Assembly: GCF_014836495.1 (NCBI RefSeq)
Contig: NZ_JACSQT010000007.1
Location: 62,001-126,000, forward strand
Direction: 5' to 3'
DNA from: Cytobacillus stercorigallinarum
GTDB lineage: Bacteria > Bacillota > Bacilli > Bacillales > Cytobacillaceae
Length of the DNA: 64,000 bases
A program made the position numbers and the translations under genes. Positions 63,121 to 64,000 of the stretch are shown here, piece after piece. The notes under the pieces were generated by a model. That model did no database searches. It saw only the letters and a list, made by a program, of their open reading frames with translations, and had not been told where the DNA came from. Within the stretch, counting starts at the first letter, position 1. The number at the start of each line of letters is the position of its first letter.

Positions 63121-63740
63121 TAGTTTTCACTCCTTAAACAATCTAAAAATTCATATTATTATAATTATACATATTTCAGTAAATATATTGTAAGCTACAA
63201 ATGTACTTTCTTTAACAAATCCTCTAATTATAACAAAACTCCTTCGATAGTTAAATTTAAATAGTAAAATAAGACAGATAATATTAACATACAACTTTTG
63301 ATTGAATAAATTATTATAGGTTCCCAAAACAGCATAGATAGTAGTTCCAGCAAAAGCCGGTTATTTTAAATGATTATATGTACATTTCTCCTATGTTACT
63401 TCAAAAGTCTAATGACGCTTTTAACAACGAGAATTTTATAACTGGGTTGAAATTATCTCTATGAATGTCGATACACAAAATATCCTTTTGCTTGTGTACC
63501 ATACGTTTGTTGCACTTGATTTGTGTGTGCATAATAATTTATTTGTACATAAATGGGGTTCGAAGCCGAATTTTGTACAGTTTCAGTGATATTACACAAA
63601 CTTCTTCTGAGGTAAAAAACATATTTCAGCGAGTACATGTGCTGGTGTTGCTATTTTTATTGAAATATGGGTAAGGAGATGATCTAATATTCACGCTGAT
63701 ATTTTTTCTGAATATTCTAATAAAATCGTATACGAACGAT
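63121..63740. other. AT-rich non-coding gap
   Basis: No ORF with a ribosome site; the one frame of some length (63465-63674) looks random. Confidence 0.4.
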
Positions 63741-63754
63741 GAACATAATTGTTA

Positions 63755-63945
63755 TAATTAATATACATAGAGCTTCAGGTTCAAATCTTGGCTTAGTATT
63801 ATTCAACTATCTTGGTAGGTTTGTTGAATAATGGATACGAGACAGAATGGAGACTTTTTTTATAACTAAATAGATTTTCTGGGTTTCTAGGTATCACTTC
63901 ACTATGGTATTAATCCAGTTGGATTAATACCTTTTTATTTACTTT
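63755..63945 (+). ncRNA. Possible structured RNA with terminator
   Basis: TATAAT at 63753-63758, then a TATTATTCAAC/GTTGAATAAT hairpin (about 63797-63834), and a clear intrinsic terminator (GGTATTAATCC/GGATTAATACC at 63906-63931 followed by TTTTTATTT). No ORF between. It could be a small RNA or a leader for a gene beyond the window. Confidence 0.35.
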
Positions 63946-64000
63946 ATTTTAAAATAATGGGACTGAACAGATGGGTAGTCCGTCTTATTATTTAGAAGGT

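Noticed and set aside
63465..63674. 69-residue frame near the right end
   Set aside because: No ribosome site; AT-driven hydrophobic codons in a non-coding region.
1..64000. CRISPR arrays, insertion sequences, tRNA/rRNA genes or prophage modules
   Set aside because: No regularly spaced repeats, transposase, integrase, tRNA-like cloverleaf or phage structural gene was found in any part. The holin-like toxin is a chromosomal type I toxin, and the excisionase-type HTH protein has no phage context.

Overview
The window is chromosomal DNA from a low-GC, spore-forming member of the Bacillaceae. Supporting signs are the strong GGAGG ribosome sites with frequent TTG starts, homologues of Bacillus genes (ywnF, ypuA, xpaC-telA, RsbR, FbpB, MtnE, RocB, class D sortase), two sporulation-type PAS histidine kinases, and Gram-positive riboswitch, Zur and ECF-sigma promoter types. 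The content resembles Oceanobacillus/Virgibacillus-type genera, but the genus cannot be fixed from the sequence alone. There are no rRNA, tRNA, CRISPR, IS or phage structural genes.

Left part (1-13 kb): a cut gene, an amino-acid oxidase, a threonine aldolase, a quinone-reductase-like enzyme and a MarR regulator. Next comes a 2-methylcitrate cycle operon (prpC-prpD-prpB) behind a promoter, a cobalamin riboswitch, an intrinsic terminator and a small unknown ORF. It is followed by a MarR-MFS pair and a phosphotransferase. Around 13-15.2 kb a SAM-I riboswitch drives metQ, divergent from the methionine-salvage aminotransferase mtnE.

15.3-19.6 kb is the most unusual stretch. A Fur-box operon encodes a GNAT enzyme, an antibiotic-biosynthesis-monooxygenase-type protein, a small helical protein and a free-standing cobalamin protein carrying both CarH photoreceptor motifs (W-x9-EH and ExHxxG). 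A type I toxin-antitoxin locus (29-residue holin-like toxin plus a convergent antisense RNA) follows. Then come a self-regulated ywnF-tetR operon with paired ATGACA-N3-TGTCAT operators and a MerR gene whose start is out of frame.

19.6-30 kb: a CorC/HlyC transporter with a switch-like leader, small membrane proteins, an FbpB-type protein, queT behind a preQ1 riboswitch, a TerC protein behind a manganese (yybP-ykoY) riboswitch, RocB and a monofunctional aspartokinase. 30-46 kb: an interspersed repeat, a TPR-dynamin GTPase, ypuA under an ECF-sigma promoter, a glutaminyl-tRNA synthetase (uncommon in Bacillus relatives), a GDPD, an MBL hydrolase, a D-2-hydroxyacid dehydrogenase, a DMT transporter, an M28 peptidase and a small FAD-protein operon.

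44.7-64 kb: two PAS kinases flank xpaC-telA, followed by panE, a class D sortase, a Zur-controlled zinT, an RsbR-type stressosome protein, a dicarboxylate symporter, a phosphotransferase and the complete ugpC-A-E-B-Q operon for glycerol-3-phosphate or glycerophosphodiester uptake. The right end is mostly non-coding with two hypothetical genes and a possible structured RNA. Overall the window is a metabolic and stress-response region unusually rich in RNA-based and metalloregulator control.
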